Assembly: GCF_024347535.1 (NCBI RefSeq)
Contig: NZ_AP025498.1
Span: 744,001-808,000 of the forward strand
DNA: 64,000 bases
Source of the DNA: Vibrio kanaloae
GTDB lineage: Bacteria; Pseudomonadota; Gammaproteobacteria; Enterobacterales; Vibrionaceae
Direction of reading: 5' to 3'
Part shown: piece by piece, positions 19,623 through 29,526 of the stretch
How the letters are laid out: every line of letters starts with the position of its first letter
How positions within the stretch are numbered: the first letter of the stretch is position 1
Program-made: the position numbers and the translations under genes
The notes under the pieces: model-generated
What the model was told of the DNA's origin: nothing
Databases searched by the model: none
What the model saw: only the letters and a program-made list of their open reading frames with translations

Positions 19623-20447
19623 TCACGGTTTTATTTTTTGCAGTTGTGCTTGCGCTATTACTGCTCGGAAATCTTTTGGTGTTTGACCGTGATGTGTTTT
19701 AAATGCGGTACTGAAGTGAGCTGCACTTTTAAAGCCAGACTCATAGGCTACTTGAGTAATCGACTTATTCGATGTTCTGAGTTGTGTTGTAGCATGGGCA
19801 ATTCGCTTTATCTTCAGTAGATTTGAAAACGACAGATTTTCAGCAGACAAGCGGCGTTTCAGAGTGGCAGGGGACATCTCCATGTAACTGGCTAGTGATT
19901 CTAACGAAATGTTGTTTTCAATGTTCTGCTCGATGTAATGTATAACCTTTTGCACCACTGTTAAACTGGAAGCTCGTGCAATGAGGACTAGTAATGCAGG
20001 GTACTTCTCTACCATTAGGGATAATAGAGCCAAACTCAGTTGAACAAGTGCATAGTCATTTTGAGAAGCCGAGTCAGCAAGCGATATGATCAGCTCTTTT
20101 AAATGAAAGATCTCAGTGTCAGTTTGATTGAACTTAAGGTACTTGCCTGGAAGTTGAGCCGAGTCTAAATCGCTGAACTGATTGATGAAATTTTGGTAAA
20201 TAGCCGAGTCAAAATCTAAGCAGGTTGCGCTGAATTCACCATTTTCAGTGTTAACTGTGATGTCTTTAATCTGACCAGAATTGTAAAGTGTGAAATCGCC
20301 AGCTTGTAACGAGGCTTCAGTGCCGTTAGGCAGCTTGAAAGAAATACTGCCCTTCGATACCATGAAGATACCGTTTTTTGAAATGGGGTAACGCTCCCGT
20401 TTTCTGGGGATAAAATTGCTAAACTGAGTAATAGTGATTGATGGCAT
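19623..20447 (-). CDS. AraC-family transcriptional regulator (274 aa)
   Basis: N-terminal cupin-like sensor region (to about residue 160) followed by the AraC DNA-binding domain (about 168-268). Both helix-turn-helix units are visible: NNISLESLASYMEMSPATLKRR-like first, then SITQVAYESGFKSAAHFSTAFKTHHGQTPKDFR second, split here by residue class rather than exact ends. The effector and targets are unknown. No divergent target gene is evident, since the upstream neighbour is RNase II on the same strand behind a terminator. Confidence 0.85.
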   Translation of the reverse strand: MPSITITQFSNFIPRKRERYPISKNGIFMVSKGSISFKLPNGTEASLQAGDFTLYNSGQIKDITVNTENGEFSATCLDFDSAIYQNFINQFSDLDSAQLPGKYLKFNQTDTEIFHLKELIISLADSASQNDYALVQLSLALLSLMVEKYPALLVLIARASSLTVVQKVIHYIEQNIENNISLESLASYMEMSPATLKRRLSAENLSFSNLLKIKRIAHATTQLRTSNKSITQVAYESGFKSAAHFSTAFKTHHGQTPKDFRAVIAQAQLQKIKP

Positions 20448-20516
20448 AGCGTGCTTCTTTGAGGTTGTAATTTGATTGCTTTTTTAAGTATTGTTTAAGC
20501 ATGAGACATTTACAAA

Positions 20517-20541
20517 AAAGGCGCTAACAATTAGCGCCTTT
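20517..20541 (-). terminator. Terminator of rnb
   Basis: Stem AAAGGCGCTAA/TTAGCGCCTTT with a 3-nt loop and a T6 tract on the minus strand, immediately past the rnb stop. Confidence 0.85.
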
Positions 20542-20563
20542 AGAAGGTTGAACTCAGAAGAAT

Positions 20564-22570
20564 TTAAGCTTCTGTTCCATTGGTCGTTTCAGGTTCGTTA
20601 GGTAAGTCTGCAAAAACTTGAGTAGGTTTTGCTACTAAGTTACGGTTTTCCTGATTAACTTCAGAGAGAACTACTTCTAAAACGTCTCCCAGTTTGTATA
20701 CCATTTCTTTATCGACAGATACAGTGCCCATATCACTGTTGCATTCGATTCTTTCTTTATTATCAATAATAAGAGAACCAGGGATAAATGCAGCGGCACC
20801 ATTTTCGAGCAGGCGCACACGCATACCTGCACGGTTAATGTCGAAGATCTCTGCTTGGAAGCGAGTTTCATCTGCTGGAGCATTCGCTAGAGTACGAGCA
20901 TATAACCAATCGCCTACATTGCGCTCTGCCATACCGTGGTGACGGCGGTGTAAGGCAAGCTCATCACCGATGGTTTCATCCGGTGTTTGAATTGGTGCTT
21001 TACCTAAAATGTGCGCTTTAAGCATACGGTGGTTAATCATGTCACCGTATTTACGGATTGGAGAAGTCCAAGTTGCGTAAATGTCTAAACCCATCGCGTA
21101 GTGCGGCGCAGGCTCATTGCTGATTTCGCTGTACGCTTGGAATTTACGAATACGGTTGTCGTAGTAGCTGTTGTCCAAAGAACCCAACCAACGACGTAGA
21201 GTAGCAAAACCTTCTAGAGAAACGATTTGCTCTTCAGTGAATGGTGTTTCCGTTTGCGGGTTTACTAGCTCAAGCACGTCAGCGACTTTCTCAGCCTTGA
21301 AACCAGAATGGCAGTTAAATACACCTTGGTTGAAGCTTTCTTTTAATACTCGACCTGCACAGATGTTTGCGCTGATCATAGACTCTTCAACTAACTTGTT
21401 CGCGCTACGACGCATGTCTGCATGAATAGCAACAACATCATTATCTTCGCTAAGTTCAAAGCGGTAATCGGGACGGTCAGGGAATACAACTGCGTTTGCT
21501 GAGCGCCAGGCTGAACGTGCTTGAGCGAATTGGTGTAAGTCAGAAACAATCGCAGCGATTTCTTCTGATGGTTGCCACTTCTCTGATGCGCCGGTTTCTA
21601 GCCAGTCTGATACGTTGTCGTAGGCAAGACGAGCGTGAGACTTGATGTTTGCAGCGAAGAAGTTGATGTCGTCGCCAATAACGCCATCTTTAGATACTGT
21701 TACTGTGCAACATAGAGCAGGGCGAATTTCATTCTCGATAAGAGAACATAGGTTGTCTGCGAGATCTCGAGGCAACATTGGGATGTTACGACCTGGAAGG
21801 TAAATCGTGAAACCACGCTCACGAGCTACTTTATCCATTGTGTCATCTGGAGAGATGTAAGCCGTAGGATCAGCAATCGCGATAGTCAGTTCAAAATCGC
21901 CGTTCTCTTTCTTTTTCGCGTAAAGTGCATCGTCCATATCTTTTGTGCTTTCGCCATCGATAGTCACAAAAGGTACGTGAGTCATATCTACACGTTCAAG
22001 ATCGGCGTCATCATTGATCTGCCAGTTGTCGATGCCTGCAGGCTCACTGTTTGGCAGATCGTTCTGTGCCAGCGTAACCCACCAAGGAGCGATCTTATCA
22101 TCAGCGTCTGTGATTTTTTCGGAGATCTGAGCCAGAAAGCCGTTGTCACCTTTTAATGGGTGCTGAACGATGTGAGCAACAACCCAGTCACCTTCTTTTA
22201 GCGTTTCAGGGTTTAATCCCTTCATTGCTTTCGCTTTAAGTTGCAGCTTTTTCAGTTGCGGGTGATCAGGAACAACGTTCAGTCGGCCTTTAAAAAGCTT
22301 AACTCGTGCGATGAAGCGAGTAAGACCTTGTTCAACCAGTTCCTCTGGCTCGGCTACTTCGCGTTCTTTCTCTGTACGAATGATGGCAATGACTTTGTCG
22401 CCATGCACACATTTTTTCATGTACGGAGGCGGGATGAAGTAGCTTGTTTTGCTATCGACTTCGAGAAAACCAAACCCTTTCTCAGTGGCTTTGATCGTAC
22501 CTTCCTTTTTAGGGAGGGTTTCTTGGATTTGCTGTTTTAGCTGAGCGAGCAGAGGATTATCTTGAAACAT
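20564..22570 (-). CDS. rnb: Exoribonuclease II (668 aa)
   Basis: Processive 3'-5' hydrolytic exoribonuclease that degrades single-stranded RNA to short oligonucleotides. Cold-shock-like OB folds occupy about residues 20-160. The RNB catalytic domain begins around [18 protein letters not shown] with the metal-binding Asp cluster and includes [14 protein letters not shown]-terminal S1 domain spans roughly 560-650. The length is slightly above E. coli RNase II (644). The start is ATG 22570. It is divergent from deaD, which fits a shared RNA-metabolism locus. Confidence 0.93.
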   Translation of the reverse strand: MFQDNPLLAQLKQQIQETLPKKEGTIKATEKGFGFLEVDSKTSYFIPPPYMKKCVHGDKVIAIIRTEKEREVAEPEELVEQGLTRFIARVKLFKGRLNVVPDHPQLKKLQLKAKAMKGLNPETLKEGDWVVAHIVQHPLKGDNGFLAQISEKITDADDKIAPWWVTLAQNDLPNSEPAGIDNWQINDDADLERVDMTHVPFVTIDGESTKDMDDALYAKKKENGDFELTIAIADPTAYISPDDTMDKVARERGFTIYLPGRNIPMLPRDLADNLCSLIENEIRPALCCTVTVSKDGVIGDDINFFAANIKSHARLAYDNVSDWLETGASEKWQPSEEIAAIVSDLHQFAQARSAWRSANAVVFPDRPDYRFELSEDNDVVAIHADMRRSANKLVEESMISANICAGRVLKESFNQGVFNCHSGFKAEKVADVLELVNPQTETPFTEEQIVSLEGFATLRRWLGSLDNSYYDNRIRKFQAYSEISNEPAPHYAMGLDIYATWTSPIRKYGDMINHRMLKAHILGKAPIQTPDETIGDELALHRRHHGMAERNVGDWLYARTLANAPADETRFQAEIFDINRAGMRVRLLENGAAAFIPGSLIIDNKERIECNSDMGTVSVDKEMVYKLGDVLEVVLSEVNQENRNLVAKPTQVFADLPNEPETTNGTEA

Positions 22571-22962
22571 CTTACTTTTATCTAACGAGGATACTTGAGC
22601 ATACTATAATGATTGCGAGGCTCGATTACTACTTAAAGCCGAAGTGGGAGTGAATTAATTGCGCACTCATTTAAGTCTATCAATTTGACGATTGAAGCAA
22701 GCAGTGGCGAGATGTTCATCAAGTTTTGACGATATGGTAGCCAATAATGGTATAAAACCGAAAAATATGTGATGTATTTCAATTTTTTCTGGATTTTTTT
22801 ATGCATTTAGGGAATAATCCGCCTCCCTTAGACGTCCCTAATGGCTTGAAGTGTTTTATTACTGCTTCGTAACTCTGAATGGAATCAGTATCTGATTGGA
22901 TCAGTATTGGAATTGGTAGAGCTCCCGGGACCTTTTGTTTACTTATATATAGTGGGATCCCA
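22571..22962. promoter_or_regulatory. rnb-deaD divergent region with long deaD leader
   Basis: No gene is supported in these 392 bp. The deaD start at 22963 is preceded by a stretch with possible structured-leader features. GGGATCCC (22953-22960), an 8-bp palindrome, sits 2 nt before the ATG where the ribosome site should be. Long leaders are common in cold-induced genes; regulation here is inferred. Confidence 0.35.
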
Positions 22963-24957
22963 ATGTCCGAATCTGTAATTCAATTTAATGAATTAGCCCT
23001 AAACGATAACATTCTTTCAGCTCTTGATAGTATGGGTTTCGTTTCTCCAACTCCAATCCAAGCAGCAGCTATTCCTCTTCTTCTCGAAGGCCGTGACGCA
23101 CTAGGTAAAGCACAGACAGGTACTGGTAAAACAGCTGCATTCTCTCTGCCTTTACTTAACAAAATCAACCTAAATCAACACAAACCGCAAGCAATCATTA
23201 TGGCTCCTACTCGTGAGCTAGCGATTCAAGTTGCTGCGGAAATCAAAAACCTTGGCCGTGATGTTAAAGGCCTTAAAGTTCTTGAGATCTACGGTGGTGC
23301 TTCAATTGTTGACCAAATGCGCGCTTTAAGCCGCGGTGCTCACATTGTTGTTGGTACTCCAGGTCGTGTTAAAGACTTACTAACTCGTGACCGTCTACAC
23401 CTAGATGAAGCGCATACATTTGTTCTTGATGAAGCAGATGAAATGCTGAAAATGGGCTTTGTAGATGACGTAACTTGGATTCTTGAGCAGGCTCCAGAAA
23501 CTGCACAACGTGTACTTTTCTCTGCAACTATGCCTCCAATGGTTAAGACTATTGTTGACCGTTACCTACGTAACCCTGCACGAGTTGATGTTGCAGGTAC
23601 TAATCACACCGTTGATAAAGTAGCGCAGAATTACTGGGTTGTTAAAGGCGTAGAAAAAGACGAAGCAATGTCTCGTCTTCTTGAAACTGAAGAAACTGAC
23701 GCGTCAATCGTATTCGTACGTACTCGTCAAGACACTGAGCGTCTAGCTGATTGGCTATCTGCACGTGGTTTCAAAGCTGCTGCACTGCACGGTGATATTC
23801 CTCAGTCTCTACGTGAGCGCACTGTTGATCACATCAAACAAGGTGTTATCGACATCCTAGTTGCAACTGACGTTGTAGCACGTGGTCTTGATGTTCCACG
23901 TATCACTCACGTATTCAACTACGACATCCCATTTGATGTTGAATCTTACATCCACCGTATTGGTCGTACTGGTCGTGCTGGACGTAAAGGTAAAGCGATC
24001 TTACTCGTTCGCACTAACCAAATTCGCATGCTTCGCACTATCGAGCGCGTAACTAAGTCATCTATGGAAGAGATCCAACTTCCGCTACGTGATCAAGTTG
24101 CCGCAGCTCGTGTTGCTAAGCTTGGTGCTGAACTAGAAACTGAGAAAGAAAGCAAAGCAATAGAAAACTTTGCAGGTCTTATCTCTACGCTTCAAGAGTC
24201 TCTAGAAGTTGATGCTGCTACTCTAGCTGCAATGCTTCTTAAGCGTCAGCAAGGTAAGAGCCCACTATTCTACGTTGGCGAAGACCCAATGATCGCTGCT
24301 ATTGAGCGTGATAAGAACCGTCGCAAAGAGCGTCGTGAAGATCGTGACAACGGCCGTGACGGTGGTGGTCGCAACTTCAATACTCAAGATTGGGATACTT
24401 ACCAACTACAAGTTGGCCGTGAGCAAGGCGTTCAGGTTAAAGACATCGTTGGCGCACTAGCAAACGAACTTGGCCTAACTAAAGGTTCTATCGGTGCTAT
24501 CAAGCTAGACCAAGGTTCTACTTACGTTCAACTGCCTAAAGCAATGAACTCAGAAACGGCTGGTAAGCTAAGCAAGCTTCGTATTCGCCAAAAAGAAGCT
24601 GGCGCTGTAGTTGTTGATTTCAACGACTTCCGTGAGCCTCGTCGTGGCGGCGGTGGTCGTGATGGAAACCGTGGTGGCGGTCGTGGTGGTCGTGATGGTG
24701 GCGGCTACCGTGGTAACCGTGAAGGCGGCAATCGCGAAGGTGGTAACCGTGAAGGTGGAAACGGCGGTCGTGGCGGCTACCGTGGTAATCGTGACGGTGC
24801 ACGCGATGGTAACTCTGCTGGTGGACGTGATGGCGAACGTCGTTTCGACCGTAACCGTGGTGGCGATCACCGTGGTAACTTCCGTGGCGAACGTGGCCAT
24901 GGTAACGGCAATGGCGGTGGTAACCGTGGTCGTCGTCCAGAGCGCAGCGAAGGTTAA
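22963..24957 (+). CDS. deaD: DEAD-box RNA helicase DeaD/CsdA with RGG tail (664 aa)
   Basis: Cold-shock RNA helicase that assists 50S assembly and unwinds mRNA. Helicase motifs are complete: AQTGTGKT, PTREL, the DEAD box in FVLDEADEML, SAT, and HRIGRTGR. After the core come the CsdA dimer-type region (about 430-480) and the RNA-binding DbpA-like domain (about 490-575). A low-complexity tail has repeated Gly-Arg, Gly-Asn and Arg-Gly units (about 590-664). The start was moved to ATG 22963 (MSESVIQF), which fits the family; 28 upstream codons are unlikely coding. Confidence 0.92.
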   Translation: MSESVIQFNELALNDNILSALDSMGFVSPTPIQAAAIPLLLEGRDALGKAQTGTGKTAAFSLPLLNKINLNQHKPQAIIMAPTRELAIQVAAEIKNLGRDVKGLKVLEIYGGASIVDQMRALSRGAHIVVGTPGRVKDLLTRDRLHLDEAHTFVLDEADEMLKMGFVDDVTWILEQAPETAQRVLFSATMPPMVKTIVDRYLRNPARVDVAGTNHTVDKVAQNYWVVKGVEKDEAMSRLLETEETDASIVFVRTRQDTERLADWLSARGFKAAALHGDIPQSLRERTVDHIKQGVIDILVATDVVARGLDVPRITHVFNYDIPFDVESYIHRIGRTGRAGRKGKAILLVRTNQIRMLRTIERVTKSSMEEIQLPLRDQVAAARVAKLGAELETEKESKAIENFAGLISTLQESLEVDAATLAAMLLKRQQGKSPLFYVGEDPMIAAIERDKNRRKERREDRDNGRDGGGRNFNTQDWDTYQLQVGREQGVQVKDIVGALANELGLTKGSIGAIKLDQGSTYVQLPKAMNSETAGKLSKLRIRQKEAGAVVVDFNDFREPRRGGGGRDGNRGGGRGGRDGGGYRGNREGGNREGGNREGGNGGRGGYRGNRDGARDGNSAGGRDGERRFDRNRGGDHRGNFRGERGHGNGNGGGNRGRRPERSEG

Positions 24958-24998
24958 TTAACCTGTCTCTTAGACGCGTTAGTCTAGACCCTGAATTT

Positions 24999-25027
24999 AA
25001 AAGCCGAGCGTAATGCTCGGCTTTTTT
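24999..25027 (+). terminator. Terminator of deaD
   Basis: AAAGCCGAGC and GCTCGGCTTT pair around loop GTAAT, with a T6 run. Confidence 0.85.
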
Positions 25028-25660
25028 GTGCCTGCTATTTGAACTTAAGCTTTGGTTGGTTCGATATATGTAGCCAGCTTACTTCAACTAAACTTCGCGC
25101 CTATAACTTATGTTAGCGCTTAAACTTAGCTGTATCGCGCTCTAAGCCTATACAGAAAGAATGTGCTACATGATAATAAAACAAAGAGTAAAGGCTATCT
25201 AAGCGACGTTACAGTGCATCTATTAGTAGAGTTGTGCTCGAAGGCAATCAAAAGAAGATCGGATCACTATTCTGAACTCCTGTGAGCTTTTTGATGTAAA
25301 CACTGAGCAATTGAGAAATCGATCAACAAACTATCAGTAATGATAAGCAGACGAAAGGGAAGGGCGGTGTTTTCTAGGCGGGTTGCCTGTATTTGTTCGA
25401 GTTGCTCTAATTAACGGAATCAAGTTAAAAATAACGTGATCACTTGTTTTCGTCACCTGTTCATTAATTTTATTATTCAACTATTTTTTAATTTCCCTCT
25501 CGAAATAAATAGTTTTATGACTAAGGTCAACTTAATTGTGTTCATTTGGTGATTTTTTCAAAACAAAAGTTGAAAGATTCAAAAAATATTGAATAATGGA
25601 CTTAACTAAAATTGAAGTAAACACTTCATCCAATTCGTACTGAAACAGGATCCATATCCA
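25028..25660. other. Long gene-free stretch before ackA
   Basis: No reading frame with a ribosome site was found on either strand in these 633 bp. The last 250 bp before ackA are AT-rich and likely hold its promoter and a long leader. I could not define a specific operator. Confidence 0.5.
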
Positions 25661-26854
25661 ATGTCTAATTCGTTTGTTCTGGTTATTAACTCGGGTAGTT
25701 CATCCCTAAAATTTGCTGTAATCGATTCTGTTTCTGGTGAAGCAGTATTAAGTGGTCTAGGGGAGTGTTTTGGTCTTGAAGATGCTCGTATGAGCTGGAA
25801 ATATCAAGGCGAGAAAACTGAGATTGCCATTCAAGGTGAAGATAACCACCACAAAATTGCCATTGGTAAATTGGTTGGTCTAATGGAAGAGTTGGGTTTC
25901 ACTGCTGATATCGTGGCGATTGGTCACCGTATCGTTCACGGTGGTGAGAAGTTCACTCAGACTGTTCGTATTACTGAAGAAGTAACAAATGAAATTGAAA
26001 GTCTATCAGACCTAGCACCACTTCATAATCCTGCTGGTGCTATTGGCATCCGTGCTGCGATTGAAGCTTTTCCTTCTCTACCTCAATTTGCAGTATTTGA
26101 TACGGCTTTCCACCAAACAATGCCACAACGCGCATTTACTGGTGCAATAGCAAAAGAACTGTACACAGATTTCGGTGTGCGTCGTTACGGTTTCCATGGT
26201 ACTAGCCACTACTTCGTTAGCCGTGAAGCTGCAAAAATGCTGAATAAGCCAGTGGAAGAATCTAGTTTCATCTCTGTTCACTTAGGTAACGGCGCATCTG
26301 TATGTGCAATCAAAGACGGTAGCAGTGTTGATACTTCAATGGGCTTCACACCACTTTCTGGGCTAATGATGGGTACACGTTGTGGTGACCTAGATCCAGG
26401 TATTATCGAATATCTACTTAAGAAAGGTTGGTCACAAGAACAAGTATTCAACTCTCTAAACAAGGAGTCTGGCTTCCTTGGCGTGTCTGGCCTAACGAGC
26501 GATGCTCGTGGCATTATAGAAGCCATGGAGGAGGGGCACGAGGGTGCCAAGCTTGCATTTGAGGTATTTACCTACCGCGTAGCGAAGTACGTTGCATCTT
26601 ACCTTGCAGCGCTAGATTCTCTAGACGGCATCATCTTCACGGGCGGCATCGGAGAGAACTCTTTACCAATTCGTCGCGAGATCCTAAATAACCTTAAGGT
26701 TCTTGGTTTTATTGAAGACGTTGTGGGTAATGAAGCTGCTCGCTTCGGTTCTGACGGCATCATTGCTAAGTCAGAAATGTTAGGTGCAGTAGCAATGGTT
26801 ATCCCTACGAATGAAGAATTTGTGATTGCTCAACAGTCGGTAGAACTTCTGTAA
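25661..26854 (+). CDS. ackA: Acetate kinase (397 aa)
   Basis: Converts acetate plus ATP to acetyl phosphate and the reverse, in the cytoplasm. ASKHA-fold signatures are plain: VINSGSSSLKF at the start, FDTAFHQTMP, GFHGTSH, SVHLGNGAS, TMGFTPL-like SMGFTPLSGLMMGTR, and IFTGGIGEN near the end. The length is normal (E. coli 400). No pta gene is adjacent, so this is probably a second, stand-alone acetate kinase as seen in several vibrios. Its 3' end and terminator are repeated 4.1 kb downstream. Confidence 0.93.
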   Translation: MSNSFVLVINSGSSSLKFAVIDSVSGEAVLSGLGECFGLEDARMSWKYQGEKTEIAIQGEDNHHKIAIGKLVGLMEELGFTADIVAIGHRIVHGGEKFTQTVRITEEVTNEIESLSDLAPLHNPAGAIGIRAAIEAFPSLPQFAVFDTAFHQTMPQRAFTGAIAKELYTDFGVRRYGFHGTSHYFVSREAAKMLNKPVEESSFISVHLGNGASVCAIKDGSSVDTSMGFTPLSGLMMGTRCGDLDPGIIEYLLKKGWSQEQVFNSLNKESGFLGVSGLTSDARGIIEAMEEGHEGAKLAFEVFTYRVAKYVASYLAALDSLDGIIFTGGIGENSLPIRREILNNLKVLGFIEDVVGNEAARFGSDGIIAKSEMLGAVAMVIPTNEEFVIAQQSVELL

Positions 26855-26855
26855 T
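26810..26855 (+). repeat. Direct repeat copy 1 (3' end of intact ackA)
   Basis: These 46 bp match 30898-30943 at 45 of 46 positions. Together they flank a block of about 4.1 kb. Confidence 0.85.
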
Positions 26856-26880
26856 AGAATCTAAGAAAATCAGATAATGA

Positions 26881-26908
26881 AAAGCGAGCCCAAGTGGCTC
26901 GCTTTTTT
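26881..26908 (+). terminator. Terminator of ackA
   Basis: AAAGCGAGCC/GGCTCGCTTT with loop CAAGT and a T6 run (26881-26908). Confidence 0.88.
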
Positions 26909-27226
26909 GTTTTATATGTTCGTTAAACCATCACGAGCGATACTTTCTTCATCTAGTAGTTCTTCCAGTTAACGAGGCTAAAGCTGACTTATTTATGCTC
27001 CTTTTTAAGTTAGTGCTTTTACCTTTAAGATTCTGCTACCAAAACTTTTCCACATCAAAAGTAATCTGAAAAAGTAAGCTGTGTTTAGATATCGTTGACG
27101 AGTTTGTTGAGTTTAAGCCGAAGGTTAACAGAACGGATTGAAACTGAGGTAATTCACAATCCCTTTCTCCTCCTTGACTAACTGCCAAGGTTTATGCAAA
27201 TTTATGCTTAAATATTAGGAGACTAT
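26909..27226. other. Gene-free stretch after ackA
   Basis: No supported gene in these 318 bp. It becomes AT-rich towards the next gene and probably carries its promoter. Confidence 0.45.
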
Positions 27227-28174
27227 GTGGTTATTGTGAAGATCGTAAAACTGGTGTTGACTCTCTGTTTGGTTAGCACCGTCCATGCCGAAAATTATGT
27301 TGAAATTACAGATACGGGGGAGGCTTACTCAAATAAATACTATACAATAAATGATGGTAAAAAAGACGTTCCCAAGGAAATAAGGGGAGAACTTAATTCA
27401 AGAACTAATGAGTTTTATCATGTAGCGAAAGGTCATGTTGGTAAGTTGGTCTATACAATTAAGAAAAATGATCAAGCTATATCTATAATAGATGTGTTGG
27501 GTAATTACGTTTTACACAGCCAGGACGGATGTAAACCAGTAACGGAAGAAGATTTCAAAGTATTTAGAAGAGAAGTGCAACCATTACATAGCTTTTTTGG
27601 GTATGACGTAGGTGTTGATAGTTACCTGGACGTAATAGAGAATCTAAAGCAATCTAATATAAGGTTTGAGAAAAGATGGTTTACAGGTTCTTCGAAGAGA
27701 CCAGTTTTATACGTTTATGATGATCCAAGAGCGCCTGTGATTAATGGAGTAAGAGTTAAAACTCATAAAATGCAGTTTATAGATGATAGACTTTACAGTA
27801 TTGAATTTTGGTGGGAACCAGAGTCTAACAAATTATCAGATAAAAATAATTTTACGTCAGCTAAAATCTACGATGGCTTAATTGATGGGTTAAAAACTAA
27901 GTATTTGAAAGACAAATCAATAGAAAATAAATTTGCTATTGCTACTGACTCAATTGGTTATGGCACCGATATAGGGCATAATTTTAATCATTTTTGGTTA
28001 AATAATTCACAGCATATTACAGTGCAACGTTGGCATAACTACCCAAATATAAAGCTAACCTATAATTCAACTAGATGGTTTAAAAAAGCAAGAGAAATTA
28101 ATAAGGAGTTAAATACTCAAGCTAAAAAAGATGAGGAAGAAGCAAAGGCTAAGAAAAATGCTTCGTCATTGTAA
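27227..28174 (+). CDS. Secreted hypothetical protein, AT-rich gene (315 aa)
   Basis: Predicted exported protein with a signal peptide at residues 1-21, ending VHA before ENYV. The mature part is mixed alpha/beta, rich in Lys, Asn, Asp and Tyr, and ends in a charged helical tail (AKKDEEEAKAKKNASS). No family recognised. The start is GTG 27227, because TAGGAGA lies at the right distance; a second GTG three codons on is too far. Base composition is visibly more AT-rich than the flanking ackA, and it lies inside the block flanked by the ackA repeats, which suggests acquisition by transfer. Confidence 0.65.
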   Translation: MVIVKIVKLVLTLCLVSTVHAENYVEITDTGEAYSNKYYTINDGKKDVPKEIRGELNSRTNEFYHVAKGHVGKLVYTIKKNDQAISIIDVLGNYVLHSQDGCKPVTEEDFKVFRREVQPLHSFFGYDVGVDSYLDVIENLKQSNIRFEKRWFTGSSKRPVLYVYDDPRAPVINGVRVKTHKMQFIDDRLYSIEFWWEPESNKLSDKNNFTSAKIYDGLIDGLKTKYLKDKSIENKFAIATDSIGYGTDIGHNFNHFWLNNSQHITVQRWHNYPNIKLTYNSTRWFKKAREINKELNTQAKKDEEEAKAKKNASSL

Positions 28175-28539
28175 CCTGCCTAACCTAGAGACTAAAACCG
28201 AAGTAAGGGCTTAAGCCTGTATGCTAAAGGAATGACTGAATAGCCACCGAGTCAGTAAGCCTTTATCTAGACTGCCACTGCTCTCCTAGGCGATTTTCGC
28301 CTATTCTTGGATTTCACCACCAAAACTAGACAGCGACTTTTCAATACCTAAAGTCATTCATGAACCGCTAAATTAGCAAAGCCACTGATACGTTTTTGTC
28401 CAGATACCTGCCAGAGACAATCTGTCTGACAGTTATTGCCCCACAGTTGTTTAAATGACGTGACTATTTGAATTTTATTCAAGCCACTTTTCATTACCAA
28501 GTTTAGCAATGAATGTGTGAAAAAATTGACCTAATGAGG
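28175..28539. other. Gene-free stretch with hairpins and a repeat-like segment
   Basis: No gene is seen. A hairpin TAGGCGA/TCGCCTA (28287-28293, 28297-28303) could end the preceding transcript. Bases 28371-28404 resemble 56102-56136 (shared TTAGCAAAG and TGTCCAGA in the same order), so a diverged copy of a dispersed repeat is likely. Confidence 0.4.
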
Positions 28540-29442
28540 TTAATTCGCTTCAAAGCGCTGCATGACAAATTCGATAAATAGGCGTACCCGCATCGGCAGA
28601 TGATCCCGATCGCGATAGAGCATAAACAGTGTGCGTTCTTTGCTACGCCAGTTGGGCAATACATGGCTCATTTCACCCTGCGCGATCATTGGCAACGCAA
28701 AATAATCCGGTACATACCCGATCCCTAAGCCCGTCTTTATAGCGTGAGTTAGCATCACAATTTCATCCAATTCCAGTCTGACGCTTTTTTGCGAGTAATA
28801 GTTGAATTCTTCGCCACTCTCTTTGTGTATCAGTTGCCATGGTGTCATCGGATGGCAAATGATTGTTGGATGATCGCATAATTTGTCTGGTGTGATTATT
28901 GTCGAAATATCGTAATCAGGATGAGAGCACAAGATGAAGTGAATGTGTTTTAACTGCCGAGCAATCCAGTTATCGACTACTACGTTTCCGACACGAAAAA
29001 CCACATCCATTCCTTCGGCTTCGATATCAATCAATGAATTTGATAGGTTCAGATCCAGCTTAATATCCGGATACTGAAGTAAGAAATCATAAAAAATCGT
29101 GCGCAGAAATTGCGAACCTGCGTTGATTGGCGCGGATATGCGAATTTTTCCCTGTGGTTGATGTTTATCTCGATGCAGGTCTTCGTCGATATTATCAAGT
29201 TCATCAAATAATAAGGCTGAACGTTGAAAGTATTGCTCGCCAGTACTGGTCAGGACAATCCGGTGTGCGTCGCGGTTGAGCAGGCGAAGTTGCAAATCGG
29301 CCTCTAACTGACGGATGCGGCGGCTTAAGGTTGAGAGCGGCATACCCAAAGATAGTGCTGCGTCTTTAAAACTGCCTGAACGTGCTACAGCACAAAAACA
29401 ACGCAGATCGTCTAACGAATAATTAGGTTTCATAAATGGCAT
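28540..29442 (-). CDS. LysR-family transcriptional regulator (300 aa)
   Basis: Winged helix-turn-helix in residues 7-66 (DDLRCFCAVARSGSFKDAAL, then PLSTLSRRIRQLE), followed by the two-lobed effector domain. It is divergent from the EamA exporter gene, with about 85 bp between starts. That is the classic layout for a LysR regulator controlling its neighbour. Start choice between the Met at residue 1 and the Met at residue 4 is open; neither has a strong ribosome site. Confidence 0.85.
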   Translation of the reverse strand: MPFMKPNYSLDDLRCFCAVARSGSFKDAALSLGMPLSTLSRRIRQLEADLQLRLLNRDAHRIVLTSTGEQYFQRSALLFDELDNIDEDLHRDKHQPQGKIRISAPINAGSQFLRTIFYDFLLQYPDIKLDLNLSNSLIDIEAEGMDVVFRVGNVVVDNWIARQLKHIHFILCSHPDYDISTIITPDKLCDHPTIICHPMTPWQLIHKESGEEFNYYSQKSVRLELDEIVMLTHAIKTGLGIGYVPDYFALPMIAQGEMSHVLPNWRSKERTLFMLYRDRDHLPMRVRLFIEFVMQRFEAN

Positions 29443-29526
29443 TTACCGTCTTAGTTTTGCTTGTTTATCTAACTATTGAAATCAATACACTAGAGAACAC
29501 ATTTTGACAAGTCATTCGGAGTGACG

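Noticed and set aside
24568..24961. Long open frames on both strands over the end of deaD
   Set aside because: They are shadows of the Gly/Arg/Asn-rich repeats of the DeaD tail; their Thr/Val or Val-rich translations are low-complexity artefacts.
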